Source: Allobosea sp. Root381 (GTDB lineage Bacteria > Pseudomonadota > Alphaproteobacteria > Rhizobiales > Beijerinckiaceae). Taken from it: 64,000 nucleotides of DNA. The notes under the pieces were generated by a model, which saw nothing but the letters and a program-made list of their open reading frames with translations, was not told where the DNA came from and made no database searches. The stretch is taken from NCBI RefSeq assembly GCF_001429395.1, contig NZ_LMJT01000003.1, positions 185,267 through 249,266 on the forward strand, written 5' to 3'. Below are positions 34,582 to 43,295 of the stretch, in pieces (within the stretch, counting starts at the first letter, position 1; each line of letters opens with the position of its first letter). Position numbers and translations under genes: made by a program.

Positions 34582-35064
34582 TCAGGCGTCGCTGTCGATC
34601 TCGTCGGCGTCCGTATCGGGATCGTCATGGTCGGCGCCCGCCTTCGACAGGCCCTTTGCGGCCTTGCGCAGCAGCTTGCGGAGGAGCTTCCGCTCCTTGC
34701 CGTCGAGCTTGTCGAGCAACTCGTCCTCGACCTGCGTCCAAACCGCGTCGAGCGACTCCGCGGTCTTGTGCCCGGCCTCGGTCAGCGCGACCTGGACCAG
34801 CCGGCCGTCACGGCTGCCGCCTTCGCGCATTACCAGCCCCTGCAGCGACAACCGACCGATGGTCTTGGAGACGGTCGGCGGCTTGACCCGAAGCAGCGTC
34901 GCGAGCTCGCCCATCGTCATCGGCGCGGGCTGCAGGGCCTTCAGCGCCTGCTCCTGCCCCGGGAACAGGCCGAGTGCATTCAGGCGTTCGCCCATCCGAG
35001 CCCGATGCAGCCGTGCCGTGACGAGCAAGGCCCGGCCAACGCTCTTTTCGAGTGCCTTGGTCAT
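34582..35064 (-). CDS. MarR family transcriptional regulator
   Basis: 160 residues. The winged helix spans about 30-110 (ALGLFPGQEQALKALQPAPMTMGELATLLRVKPPTVSKTIGRL, then the wing REGGSRDGRLVQVALTEAG), flanked by dimerisation helices. The C-terminal tail is strongly acidic (DHDDPDTDADEIDSDA). No cysteine in the DNA-binding domain suggests a ligand-type rather than thiol-type MarR. Its neighbours, an exporter downstream and a flavodoxin-fold oxidoreductase upstream, are typical MarR targets. Confidence 0.88.
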   Translation of the reverse strand: MTKALEKSVGRALLVTARLHRARMGERLNALGLFPGQEQALKALQPAPMTMGELATLLRVKPPTVSKTIGRLSLQGLVMREGGSRDGRLVQVALTEAGHKTAESLDAVWTQVEDELLDKLDGKERKLLRKLLRKAAKGLSKAGADHDDPDTDADEIDSDA

Positions 35065-35179
35065 CTCGCTCGACCCCTTGGCCGGCCTCGGCCGATATTT
35101 ATGCGGTTCAGGAAGACGCTTCGCCGGCTCTCTGTTCGCTTGCCAACATGACGGAGTGATGACGGCCAGGCCTGCAGTG

Positions 35180-35761
35180 TCACAGCGAGCGCAACTTTAG
35201 CGCGGCCCGCCCGATGAATGCCGCCCGGCTCTCCGCAGTCGACAGGTTCATGTCGTAATGCGCCAGATAGAGCGGGCGCGCCATCGGGTGGCAGACGGCA
35301 CGCAGCGCCCGGCAGACAATCCTGCGCGGCGGGTCGCCCATCAGCATGGCACGCCAGCGCGAGCCGCCATAGGTCGTCACGGCGGCGAGCTTGCGGATGT
35401 TCCAGAGATTGGGCCGGGCCTTGCCGGCGACCATCGTGAAGGAGACGCCCGGCAGGAAGACGCGGTCGAAGAAACCCTTCAGGATCGCCGGATAGCCGAA
35501 GTTCCAGACCGGGAAGCACAGCACCAGCGCCTCGGCCCGCCGCACCCGCTCGACATAGGCCGCGACCGGGCGGGTGTTGCTGGCGACGTCGTGATAACCC
35601 GCGCGCTCCTCGCGGCTCAGCACAGCATCGAAGCCTTCTGCGTAAAGGTCGCAATCATCGACCTCGTGGCCGGCACCCTTGAGGCTTTCCACAGCAGCCG
35701 CATGCAGCGCCGCCCCGAAACTCTCAGGGTCGGGATGCGCGTAGAGGACCAGCACCCGCAT
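35180..35761 (-). CDS. NAD(P)H-dependent flavodoxin-fold oxidoreductase
   Basis: 193 residues of the MdaB/KefF quinone reductase group. MRVLVLYAHPDPESFGAALH binds FMN phosphate, ALVLCFPVWNFGYPAILKGFFDRVFLPGVSF forms the flavin loop and subunit contact, and TYGGSRWRAMLMG the second flavin loop. Two-electron quinone reduction is the usual role. Its ATG is two bases from the stop of the FAD-dependent dehydrogenase, so the two form an operon. Confidence 0.88.
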   Translation of the reverse strand: MRVLVLYAHPDPESFGAALHAAAVESLKGAGHEVDDCDLYAEGFDAVLSREERAGYHDVASNTRPVAAYVERVRRAEALVLCFPVWNFGYPAILKGFFDRVFLPGVSFTMVAGKARPNLWNIRKLAAVTTYGGSRWRAMLMGDPPRRIVCRALRAVCHPMARPLYLAHYDMNLSTAESRAAFIGRAALKLRSL

Positions 35762-35763
35762 GC

Positions 35764-37188
35764 TTAGCCGGCCCCGGCTTCCGACAGGCTGCGGAACAGG
35801 AAGGTGCCGCCGGCGCGGTAATCGTACTCCGGGTCCTCCCAGGCGATCATCTTGCCGGGGTTGAGCAGGCCCTGCGGATCGGCCTCGCGCTTGAAGGCGA
35901 GCTGGGCCTCGTCGGTCTGCTTCATGCCGCCCTCCTCCAGCGTGTAGCGGTGCGGATTGAAGATCGGCGCGCCCATCTCCTCATGGATCGCCATGATCTC
36001 CTCCAGCCGCTCCTCCGTGGTGAAGCGCACCAGCGGCAGGCCGAAGCAGGTGACCTTGCCATCGAAGCGGACGAACTCGAGATGGCAGGTGACCTCGTCG
36101 CCGAAGCGCGCATGGATCCTGTCGATCAGCTCGACCTGGCTCGGGAAGGGATACAGCACCTGCAGATAGGTGATCGCCGGATCGACCCTGAGCGCGCGCA
36201 GCGTGGTGTGGTTCCAGCCGAGTTCGTAAGCCGGCGGCAGGCCCTTGGCATCCTCGGGCGCGAGCTTGTCCGAGCGCAGCAGCAGTTCCGCGCCCTTGAA
36301 GCGGCGCGCATAGGCGAGCAGCGACTCGACCGCGAAATCGGCGACCATGACGATGACGAGATGGCTGTCGCGCGGCAGGAACTTGCGATGGCGCAGGAAG
36401 TAGTCGTGCGGCGCTGGTGCGGCGATGACGCAGAGGTTCTTGAGCGCGAGCCCGTCCTGCTCGCCGAGCTCGTTGGCGAAGGCTGTCGCCGCCCTCAGGT
36501 CCGGGAAGCCGACGATGACGTCGACCCAGTCATAGGCCGGGGCCAGCGGCATCTCGACCTCGGTGATGATACCGTTGGTGCCATAGGCATGGGCGACCTT
36601 GTGCAAATCCTCGCCCTGCAGCTCGAGGATGCGCGGACTTGCCTCCATCGTCGCGACCTTGAGCCGGATGATGTTGCCCCAATCGCGCAGGCCACCCCAT
36701 TTGATCGAGCCGACGCCGCCGGAGCCGCCGGCGATGAAGCCGCCGATCGAGGCGGTCTGGTAGGTCGAGGGGTGGAGCCTGAGTTCCTGCCGCGAGTGCT
36801 TGCGCGTCTCCTCGTCGATCCGCGCCATCACCGCGCCGGGCTCGGCGACATAGCGTCCGGGGCGGATGTCGAGCACCTTGTTGAATCCCGAGAGGTCGAG
36901 CAGCGCCCCGCCGGAGAGCGGCATCGCCTGGCCGTAATTGCCGGTGCCGGTGCCGCGCGGCGTGACCGGCACGCCGAGCCTGTGGCAGGCGGCGAGCGCC
37001 TCCAGCACCTGCGCCTCGCTCGTCGGCGAGATCACGATATCGGCCGTGACATGGTCGAGCTGGCGCTTCAGCACCGGCGAGTACCAGAAGAAATCTCGGC
37101 TCTTCTGCTTCACCAGCGCGGGGTTTTCCTCGGTGCGGATGCCGTTCAGCTGGGCCTTCAGGGCGGCGATGTCGTAGCGAGTGGTCAT
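35764..37188 (-). CDS. FAD-binding oxidoreductase, GlcD/DLD type
   Basis: 474 residues. Residues about 50-220 form the PCMH-type FAD domain (PRGTGTGNYGQAMPLSGGALLDLSGFNKVLDI and the AGGSGGVGSIKWGGLRDWG pyrophosphate loop); the C-terminal part (about 260-470) is a substrate domain ending in NPHRYTLEEGG, then ADPQGLLNPGKMIAWEDPEY, typical for 2-hydroxy-acid dehydrogenases such as GlcD or D-lactate dehydrogenase. Start at MTTRYDIAALKAQLNG (37188); the frame is open 32 codons upstream without a ribosome binding site. The substrate is not predictable from this alone. Confidence 0.86.
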   Translation of the reverse strand: MTTRYDIAALKAQLNGIRTEENPALVKQKSRDFFWYSPVLKRQLDHVTADIVISPTSEAQVLEALAACHRLGVPVTPRGTGTGNYGQAMPLSGGALLDLSGFNKVLDIRPGRYVAEPGAVMARIDEETRKHSRQELRLHPSTYQTASIGGFIAGGSGGVGSIKWGGLRDWGNIIRLKVATMEASPRILELQGEDLHKVAHAYGTNGIITEVEMPLAPAYDWVDVIVGFPDLRAATAFANELGEQDGLALKNLCVIAAPAPHDYFLRHRKFLPRDSHLVIVMVADFAVESLLAYARRFKGAELLLRSDKLAPEDAKGLPPAYELGWNHTTLRALRVDPAITYLQVLYPFPSQVELIDRIHARFGDEVTCHLEFVRFDGKVTCFGLPLVRFTTEERLEEIMAIHEEMGAPIFNPHRYTLEEGGMKQTDEAQLAFKREADPQGLLNPGKMIAWEDPEYDYRAGGTFLFRSLSEAGAG

Positions 37189-37206
37189 GCGGAGCGTCCC
37201 TGTGGC

Positions 37207-37301
37207 GTCATACTCGCCCTTGTGGCGAGCATCCACGTCTTGAACACCGCGCGCGACGGAGGAAGGCGTGGATGGTCGGCACAAGGCCGACCATGACGGG
37301 A
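37207..37301. repeat. Dispersed GTCAT...ATGAC palindromic element
   Basis: GTCATACTCGCCCTTGTGGCG ... CGTGGATGGTCGGCACAAGG ... CGACCATGAC-type sequence between the amidohydrolase and FAD-dehydrogenase genes; a more diverged copy. Confidence 0.55.
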
Positions 37302-37324
37302 GAAGTCATGGTGGATGAAAATCG

Positions 37325-38671
37325 TCACGTGGCGCTCGCCATCAAATGATCCAGCTCGCGATAATCGGGCAAGCTCCGGTCGATCGCCTCGCCCTCGACC
37401 AGCACGGTCCTGTCGGCCTGCGGGCGGGCGAACAGCTCGGTCCAGCTGCGCGCGCGCGTCAGGATCAGGTCGGCCGGGCCGCCGGCCGCGAGCACGCCCC
37501 TGCCCTCCTCGCCCATGATCGCCGCCGGCGTGCGCGCAATCGTCTCGGACCAGTCCGTGCCGGAATGGTCGAGCTGGAGCATGCGGGTGCCCTCGCGCAG
37601 GACCTCGACAAGATCGAGGTCGCCATAGGCGTAGAACGGGTCGCGCGTGTTGTCGGAAGCGATCATCACCGGCACGCCCGCCGCCTTGAGTTCATGCAGC
37701 GCGGTGACCCCGCGCCAGCGCGGCGTACGGCCGGCGGCGCGATCCTGCAGATACATGTTGCACATCGGCAGCGAGACCACGGCGATCCCGGCCTCCAGGA
37801 CCTTGGCGATGATGCGTGCCTCGTCCTCAGGTTGCTGCAGCGCCAGCGAGCAGCAATGACCGGCCAGTATCCTGCCGGTGAAACGGTGCCGCAGTGCGGC
37901 CTCGGCGATCCGCTCCAGCGAGCGCGCGGCCGGATCATTGCTCTCGTCGACATGGAAATCGAGATCGAAGCCATTCTCGATGGCAATGCGGAACACGATG
38001 TCGAGCGCTTGGTCCAGCTCCGGGATCATGTAGGTGACGCAGCCGAACAGCCCGTCGCCATGCGCCTTCACAGCCGCGACGAGATCGCGGAGATGGACCG
38101 GATCGAGCGCGCATTCGATGCCGAAGAGCGGCGAGGCCTGCAGCGCGATCCGCCCGGCCCATTCCGCCCGCAATTCCGCCACCACCGGCCAGGAGATGCC
38201 GATCTGCTTGCCGAGCGAGTCGATATGGGTGCGCAGAGCCGCCGTGCCATGCGCGAAGGCGCAGCGCAGGCCGAATTCCATCCGCGCCCGGACATCCTGC
38301 GCCGACCAGTTCGCCTCGCGATCCGCGCCGACACTGTCCAGCGCGCCCATGAAACTGCCGTCCGGATTGGGGCTTCGCGGCCAGATATGGCCCTTGTCGA
38401 GATGGACATGGGCATCGACCAGCCGCGGCAGCACGATGCCGCCGTCGAGGTCCAGAGCAGGCCCGTCCTGCAGCACCTCGGTGCCTGCGGGCAGGATCGA
38501 GACGATCCGCCCATCCTCCACGGCGATATCGATCAGGGACAGGCCGTCGCGGTCGGCGCCAAGCCCCCCGGCCTCGACGAGGCAGAGCGGGGCGCGGGCG
38601 CCGGTCAGGCGGTAGCTGGCCGAAGCGGGGATCGCGGCGAAACCGGTCGTCACAGGAAAAGGGGTCTCCAT
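37325..38671 (-). CDS. Cytosine deaminase-like amidohydrolase
   Basis: 448 residues, amidohydrolase superfamily. Metal ligands are seen in [13 protein letters not shown] (near 96), the later histidine region [12 protein letters not shown] (near 258) and the aspartate in [16 protein letters not shown] (near 355). The HxHLDKG form and the HVDES motif are those of cytosine deaminase/isoguanine deaminase enzymes, but N-acyl or triazine hydrolases share them. An ATG at 38671 begins [10 protein letters not shown]; the ribosome binding site is weak. Divergent from folD. Probable role in nucleobase or heterocycle deamination. Confidence 0.82.
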   Translation of the reverse strand: METPFPVTTGFAAIPASASYRLTGARAPLCLVEAGGLGADRDGLSLIDIAVEDGRIVSILPAGTEVLQDGPALDLDGGIVLPRLVDAHVHLDKGHIWPRSPNPDGSFMGALDSVGADREANWSAQDVRARMEFGLRCAFAHGTAALRTHIDSLGKQIGISWPVVAELRAEWAGRIALQASPLFGIECALDPVHLRDLVAAVKAHGDGLFGCVTYMIPELDQALDIVFRIAIENGFDLDFHVDESNDPAARSLERIAEAALRHRFTGRILAGHCCSLALQQPEDEARIIAKVLEAGIAVVSLPMCNMYLQDRAAGRTPRWRGVTALHELKAAGVPVMIASDNTRDPFYAYGDLDLVEVLREGTRMLQLDHSGTDWSETIARTPAAIMGEEGRGVLAAGGPADLILTRARSWTELFARPQADRTVLVEGEAIDRSLPDYRELDHLMASAT

Positions 38672-38821
38672 CGGCAAGGCGGCCGCAGATCGATACCGGC
38701 CGTCACGGATACGGGCAAGCAAAGAGCAGGCTTGAAGCCGAGACATCCAAGCCTTTCCGGGCTTGTCGGCGGGCGCCCGATCGCGCATGAGGACGGCTCC
38801 CCGCCGATGGAGACGCAGCCC

Positions 38822-39679
38822 ATGCCTCAGGCCACCCTGATCGATGGAAAGGCCGTCGCCGCCGAACTGCGCGACGAGATCGCCGCCGAGATTGCCGCCA
38901 TCAAGGCTGCCAGCGGCCGCGTGCCGGGCCTGCATGTCGTGCTCGTCGGCGAGGACCCGGCGAGCCGCGTCTATGTCGCCTCCAAGGAGAAGCTCGCTGC
39001 GGCTGCCGGGATGAACTCGGTGGCGCACCGCCTGCCGGCCGAGACCAGCGAGGCCGACCTGCTGGCCAAGCTCGCCGAGCTCAACGCCGACGATGCCGTC
39101 GATGGCATCCTGGTCCAGCTCCCCCTCCCGAAGCATATCGACAGCGGCCGCATCATCGACGCCATCGACCCGGCCAAGGATGTCGATGGCCTGCACCCGA
39201 TCAATGCCGGCAAGCTCGCCGCGGGCAAGAACGGCCTCGTCCCCTGCACGCCGCTCGGCTCGATGCTGCTGCTGAAGCGTGTCCTGCCCTCGCTGTCCGG
39301 CCTCGAGGCGGTGGTCATCGGCCGCTCGGAACTGGTCGGCCGGCCGGCCGCCCAGCTTTTGCTGCAGGCCGACTGCACCGTCACCATCGCGCATTCGCGC
39401 ACGAAGGATCTGCCGGCCGTGGTCCGGCGCGCCGACATCGTGATCGCGGCTGTGGGCCGGCCGCATTTCGTCAAGGGCGCGTGGATCAAGCCCGGCGCGA
39501 CCGTCATCGACGTCGGCATCAATCGCCTGCCCGACGGCAAGCTGGTCGGCGATGTCGATTTCACGGAGGCCGTCGCGGTCGCGGGCGCGATCACCCCGGT
39601 CCCCGGCGGCGTCGGCCCGATGACCATCGCCTGCCTGCTCAGGAACACGCTGACGGCCTTCAAGGCGAGACGGGCCTGA
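38822..39679 (+). CDS. folD: Bifunctional methylene-THF dehydrogenase/cyclohydrolase
   Basis: 285-residue FolD, converting 5,10-methylene-THF to 10-formyl-THF. The catalytic lysine is in [25 protein letters not shown] and [13 protein letters not shown] form the folate pocket, and [18 protein letters not shown] the NADP site; [17 protein letters not shown] is the second signature. [16 protein letters not shown] at 38822 has GGAG nine bases upstream; an ATG at 38807 would add five residues. Confidence 0.95.
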   Translation: MPQATLIDGKAVAAELRDEIAAEIAAIKAASGRVPGLHVVLVGEDPASRVYVASKEKLAAAAGMNSVAHRLPAETSEADLLAKLAELNADDAVDGILVQLPLPKHIDSGRIIDAIDPAKDVDGLHPINAGKLAAGKNGLVPCTPLGSMLLLKRVLPSLSGLEAVVIGRSELVGRPAAQLLLQADCTVTIAHSRTKDLPAVVRRADIVIAAVGRPHFVKGAWIKPGATVIDVGINRLPDGKLVGDVDFTEAVAVAGAITPVPGGVGPMTIACLLRNTLTAFKARRA

Positions 39680-39701
39680 AGATCGCCGCCGCAGCAGGCT
39701 G

Positions 39702-40007
39702 TTACGCGCCGAGGTCGTCCATAGCGATTGACCAGATCAGAGCTGGATCGACGCGCCAATATTCGTGCCTGAGCCTGTTCCCGATCGCGCGAACGTCACC
39801 CCAGGAGATGTCGGGACGCATTTCGAGCAATTCATCAGGACGATGGCGCACGGCTTCTGAGATGATCTCAAGCGACCGCTCTGTTCCTCGTTGCAGAAAA
39901 AGCGCGTTCGCGAATGAAGCTCGTGTTTGGCCGGCGAGTTCCTGTTCAATCAGCGTGATTGCGCCGAGAATCTCCTCGAGGACGACATCGCTTCGACGCG
40001 CCGTCAA
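39702..40007 (-). CDS. hepT: HepT-like toxin (DUF86)
   Basis: 101-residue all-helical HEPN protein of the HepT/DUF86 family. The HEPN active-site region is in VRAIGNRLRHEYWRVD (R-x4-6-H form, with the following Tyr that the partner can AMPylate). It begins four bases inside the mntA gene. Type VII toxin-antitoxin pairs of this kind use a nucleotidyltransferase (MntA) to AMPylate and silence the HEPN RNase. All key residues are intact, so the pair may be active. Confidence 0.88.
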   Translation of the reverse strand: MTARRSDVVLEEILGAITLIEQELAGQTRASFANALFLQRGTERSLEIISEAVRHRPDELLEMRPDISWGDVRAIGNRLRHEYWRVDPALIWSIAMDDLGA

Positions 40008-40300
40008 AAGACCCGGACCGCTTCCCGTTCGATCTCGGCCCGCAGCTTGGGATGCAGGCTCGATCGCGTCGTCAGATCGATTTCGACGCCGAGTTCCTCT
40101 GCAAGATAGCGCTGCATGCCGACGAGATCGAGCAGAGAGAATTTCCGGCCGGGCTCGATGTCGATGAAGATATCGATATCGCTATCTTCTCTCGCCTCAT
40201 CGCGAGCCGTCGACCCATAGACAAACGCAGCCTGCGCGCCACGGTCGCGCAAACTTTCGGCACGTAGAACCAGTTCAGCAGTGGCTTCGTCTCGGGTCAT
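40004..40300 (-). CDS. mntA: MntA-type nucleotidyltransferase antitoxin
   Basis: 98-residue minimal nucleotidyltransferase. The motif GS-x10-D-x-D is perfect in YGSTARDEAREDSDIDIFID, with a third acidic residue in VEIDLTT. These proteins AMPylate the HepT tyrosine. The ATG at 40300 is immediately preceded by a 26-base perfect hairpin whose right arm (AGGGGC) is the only ribosome binding site candidate, so translation initiation may depend on unfolding. Follows lpd on the same strand, 48 bases apart. Confidence 0.88.
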   Translation of the reverse strand: MTRDEATAELVLRAESLRDRGAQAAFVYGSTARDEAREDSDIDIFIDIEPGRKFSLLDLVGMQRYLAEELGVEIDLTTRSSLHPKLRAEIEREAVRVF

Positions 40301-40326
40301 GCCCCTGTTTTACACAAAACAGGGGC
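40301..40326 (-). promoter_or_regulatory. Perfect inverted repeat covering the mntA ribosome binding site
   Basis: GCCCCTGTTTT (40301-40311), ACAC, AAAACAGGGGC (40316-40326): an 11-bp perfect palindrome with a 4-base centre. On the minus strand it ends exactly at the mntA ATG. It may be an operator, a hairpin that hides the ribosome binding site, or the end of the lpd transcript; no T-run follows, which argues against a simple terminator. Confidence 0.7.
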
Positions 40327-40348
40327 GGAAGCGAAGGACGACGCCCGA

Positions 40349-41749
40349 TCACATATGGATCGGGCGCTTGTCGACGGCGAGTGCCGCTTCCTTGACCGCT
40401 TCGGCCAGCGTCGGATGCGCGTGGCAGGTGCGGGCGAGATCCTCGGCCGAGCCGCCGAACTCCATCAACACGGTGACTTCGGCGATCAGATCGCCGGCAT
40501 GCGGGCCGATGATGTGGCAGCCGAGCACGCGGTCCGTCGTGGCGTCGGCAAGGAACTTCACGAAGCCGTCGGTGTGCCGCATGGCGCGGGCGCGGCCATT
40601 CGCCGTGAAGGGGAACTTGCCGATCTTGTAGGAGACGCCGGCAGCCTTGAGCTCCTCCTCGGTCTTGCCGATCGCCGCCACTTCCGGGGCGGTGTAGATG
40701 ATGCTCGGGATCGCGTCGTAGTTCACATGGCCATGCTTGCCGGCGATGATCTCGGCCACCGCCATGCCCTCGTCCTCGGCCTTGTGGGCGAGCATCGGGC
40801 CGCGCACCACGTCGCCGATGGCGTAGATGCCCGCGACATTGGTCTTGAAATGATCGTCGATGACGACGCGGCCCTTCTCGGTGGCGACGCCCGCCCTGTC
40901 GAGGCCGAGGCCGTCCGTGTTCGGCCGCCGGCCGATCGCGACCAGCACGATGTCGGCAGTGAGCGTCCGCGCCTCGCCACCTGCAGCGGGCTCGACCGTG
41001 ACGGTCGCGCCGCCCTTCTTGCCCGTCTCGACCTTGGTGACCTTGGAGCCCAGCTGGAAGCTGAAGCCCTGCTTCTCCAGGATGCGCTGGAACTGCTTGG
41101 CGATCTCGCCGTCCATGCCGGGGATGATGCGGTCGAGATATTCGACGACGGTGACCTTGGCGCCAAGGCGGCCCCAGACCGAGCCGATCTCGAGCCCGAT
41201 CACGCCGCCGCCGACGACGACCAGTTCCTTCGGCACGGCACCGATCTCGAGCGCGCCTGTCGAGGTCACGACGGTCTTCTCGTCGATCTCGACGCCCGGC
41301 AGCGGCGCCGACTCGGAGCCAGTCGCGATGACGATGTTCTTGGTGTCGAGTTCCTGGGTCTTGCCGTCCTCGGCCGTGACCACGACCTTGCCGGCAGCCG
41401 GAATCGAGGCCGTGCCGTGGAACGGCTCGATCTTGTTCTTCTTGAGCAGGAAGCCGACGCCATTGACGTTGGCGTCGATCGTCTCCTGCTTGTGAGCCAT
41501 CATCGCCTTGAGGTCGAGCTTCGGCGTGCCGACGACGACGCCGAGCTTCTCGAAGGTGTGGCCGGCCTCATCGAACATCTCGGAGGCGTGCAGCAACGCC
41601 TTGGAGGGAATGCAGCCGACGTTCAGGCAGGTCCCGCCATGGGTCTTGCGCTTCTCGACGACCGCGACCTTGAGGCCGAGCTGGGCGGCGCGGATGGCGC
41701 AGACATAGCCGCCGGGGCCGGTTCCGATGACGACGAGATCGTAGGACAT
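40349..41749 (-). CDS. lpdA: Dihydrolipoyl dehydrogenase (E3)
   Basis: FAD enzyme of 466 residues that reoxidises the lipoyl arm of 2-oxoglutarate dehydrogenase. [25 protein letters not shown] binds [20 protein letters not shown] holds the redox cysteine pair, and [19 protein letters not shown] binds NAD; the C-terminal [15 protein letters not shown] has the catalytic His-Glu. MSYD at 41749 is the start. Last gene of mdh-sucCDAB-lpd; a palindromic element separates it from sucB. Confidence 0.96.
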   Translation of the reverse strand: MSYDLVVIGTGPGGYVCAIRAAQLGLKVAVVEKRKTHGGTCLNVGCIPSKALLHASEMFDEAGHTFEKLGVVVGTPKLDLKAMMAHKQETIDANVNGVGFLLKKNKIEPFHGTASIPAAGKVVVTAEDGKTQELDTKNIVIATGSESAPLPGVEIDEKTVVTSTGALEIGAVPKELVVVGGGVIGLEIGSVWGRLGAKVTVVEYLDRIIPGMDGEIAKQFQRILEKQGFSFQLGSKVTKVETGKKGGATVTVEPAAGGEARTLTADIVLVAIGRRPNTDGLGLDRAGVATEKGRVVIDDHFKTNVAGIYAIGDVVRGPMLAHKAEDEGMAVAEIIAGKHGHVNYDAIPSIIYTAPEVAAIGKTEEELKAAGVSYKIGKFPFTANGRARAMRHTDGFVKFLADATTDRVLGCHIIGPHAGDLIAEVTVLMEFGGSAEDLARTCHAHPTLAEAVKEAALAVDKRPIHM

Positions 41750-41768
41750 CTCTAGAGGCTCCCAATGC

Positions 41769-41855
41769 CCGTCATGGTCGGGCCTGTCCCGACCATCCAC
41801 GTCTTCGGGGGCCGGAAGGAAAATCGAGGATGCCCGGGACGAGCCCGGGCATTGA
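41769..41855. repeat. Dispersed palindromic element in the suc operon
   Basis: CGTCATGGTCGGGCCTGTCCC, GACCATCCACGTCTTCGGGGG and GATGCCCGGGACGAGCCCGGGCAT-type arms between sucB and lpdA. Confidence 0.6.
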
Positions 41856-41881
41856 GCGTATTCGGTCGAGGCTCGCGGCCC

Positions 41882-43156
41882 TCAGAGATCCAGCACGAGG
41901 CGCGCCGGGTCCTCCAGGCCTTCCTTGATGCGCACGAGGAAGGTAACGGCCTCCTTGCCATCGATGATGCGGTGGTCGTAGCTGACCGCGAGATACATCA
42001 TCGGGCGGATCTCGATCTTGCCGCCGACCACGACCGGGCGCTCCTGGATCTTGTGCATGCCCAGGATCGCCGACTGCGGCGCGTTCAGGATCGGGGTCGA
42101 CATCAACGAGCCGTAGACGCCGCCATTCGAGATCGTGAAGGTGCCGCCCTGCATCTCCTCGATCTTGAGCTGGCCGTCGCGGGCCTTCTTGCCGTACTCG
42201 CCGATTTTCTTCTCGACGCCGGCGATGGAGAGCTCGTCGGCATTGCGCACGACCGGAACCACCAGGCCCTTCTCGGTGCCGACGGCGACGCCGATGTGGT
42301 AGTAGTTCTTGTAGATGATGTCGGTGCCGTCGATCTCGGCATTGACCGCCGGAATCTCCTTCAGCGCCTGGACGCAGGCCTTCACGAAGAAGCCCATGAA
42401 GCCGAGCTTCACGCCGTGCTTCTTCTCGAACACGTCCTTGTACTGGCTGCGCAGCGCCATGACGTTGGTCATGTCGACCTCGTTGAAGGTCGTCAGCATC
42501 GCGGCGTTGGACTGGGCCTCCTTGAGGCGGCGCGCGATCGTCTGGCGCAGCTTCGTCATCTTGACGCGCTCTTCGCGCGAGGCGTCGTCGCCAGCCGACG
42601 GCACGCGGGCCTGGGCAGGCGCGGCAGGCGCAGCCGAGACGACGGCCGGACCGGTCGCGATCGCGGCCAGCATGTCGCCCTTGGTGACGCGGCCATCCTT
42701 GCCGGAGGCCGAAACGGAGGCCGGATCGACGCCGCTCTCGGCGGCGAGCCGGGAGACGGCCGGGCCGGAATCGGCGGCCTTGGTGGCAGGCTTGATCTCG
42801 GGCTCACCGGCGACGGCAGCGGTCTTCTTCTCCGCGTCGGCAACGGTGTCGGAACCCGCCTTGCCGGAAGCCTGGGCGACGGCGGTCTCGTCCTTCTTCG
42901 GGGCAGCGGCGGCGCCGGAGCCCTCGCCGATGGTGCCGAGCAGGGCGTTGACGCCGACCGTATCGCCTTCCTTGGCGACGATCTCGCCGAGCACGCCGGC
43001 GGCCGGCGCGTTGACCTCGAGCGTCACCTTGTCGGTCTCGAGCTCGACCAGAGGCTCGTCGGCCTTCACGGCCTCGCCCGCCTTCTTGAACCACTTGCCG
43101 ATGGTCGCCTCGGAGACGGATTCGCCGAGGGTGGGTACGCGGATTTCGGTCGCCAT
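41882..43156 (-). CDS. sucB: 2-oxoglutarate dehydrogenase E2, dihydrolipoyl succinyltransferase
   Basis: 424 residues. Lipoyl domain at 1-78 ([20 protein letters not shown], with the lipoylated Lys), an Ala/Lys-rich linker, an E3-binding domain near 125-160 ([29 protein letters not shown]) and a catalytic domain near 190-424 ([15 protein letters not shown]; active-site [14 protein letters not shown]). Start at 43156 ([17 protein letters not shown]). Transfers the succinyl group from SucA to CoA. Confidence 0.96.
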   Translation of the reverse strand: MATEIRVPTLGESVSEATIGKWFKKAGEAVKADEPLVELETDKVTLEVNAPAAGVLGEIVAKEGDTVGVNALLGTIGEGSGAAAAPKKDETAVAQASGKAGSDTVADAEKKTAAVAGEPEIKPATKAADSGPAVSRLAAESGVDPASVSASGKDGRVTKGDMLAAIATGPAVVSAAPAAPAQARVPSAGDDASREERVKMTKLRQTIARRLKEAQSNAAMLTTFNEVDMTNVMALRSQYKDVFEKKHGVKLGFMGFFVKACVQALKEIPAVNAEIDGTDIIYKNYYHIGVAVGTEKGLVVPVVRNADELSIAGVEKKIGEYGKKARDGQLKIEEMQGGTFTISNGGVYGSLMSTPILNAPQSAILGMHKIQERPVVVGGKIEIRPMMYLAVSYDHRIIDGKEAVTFLVRIKEGLEDPARLVLDL

Positions 43157-43188
43157 ATCGGGCCTCTTCTTATTCGAATTCGTGAGTG

Positions 43189-43288
43189 CCATCCCGGCCG
43201 AAGCGAAGCGGAGAGCCGGGATCCATTCCAGAGCGGTCAGGCATGGATCCCGGAACGGCGCCGCTCGCGCGACTTGTCCGGGACGGCG
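43189..43288. repeat. Dispersed palindromic element in the suc operon
   Basis: CATCCCGGCCGAAGCGAAGCG, GAGCCGGGATCCATTCC, CAGGCATGGATCCCGG arms between sucA and sucB; related to the elements at 1324 and 9696. Confidence 0.6.
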
Positions 43289-43295
43289 TTATCGG

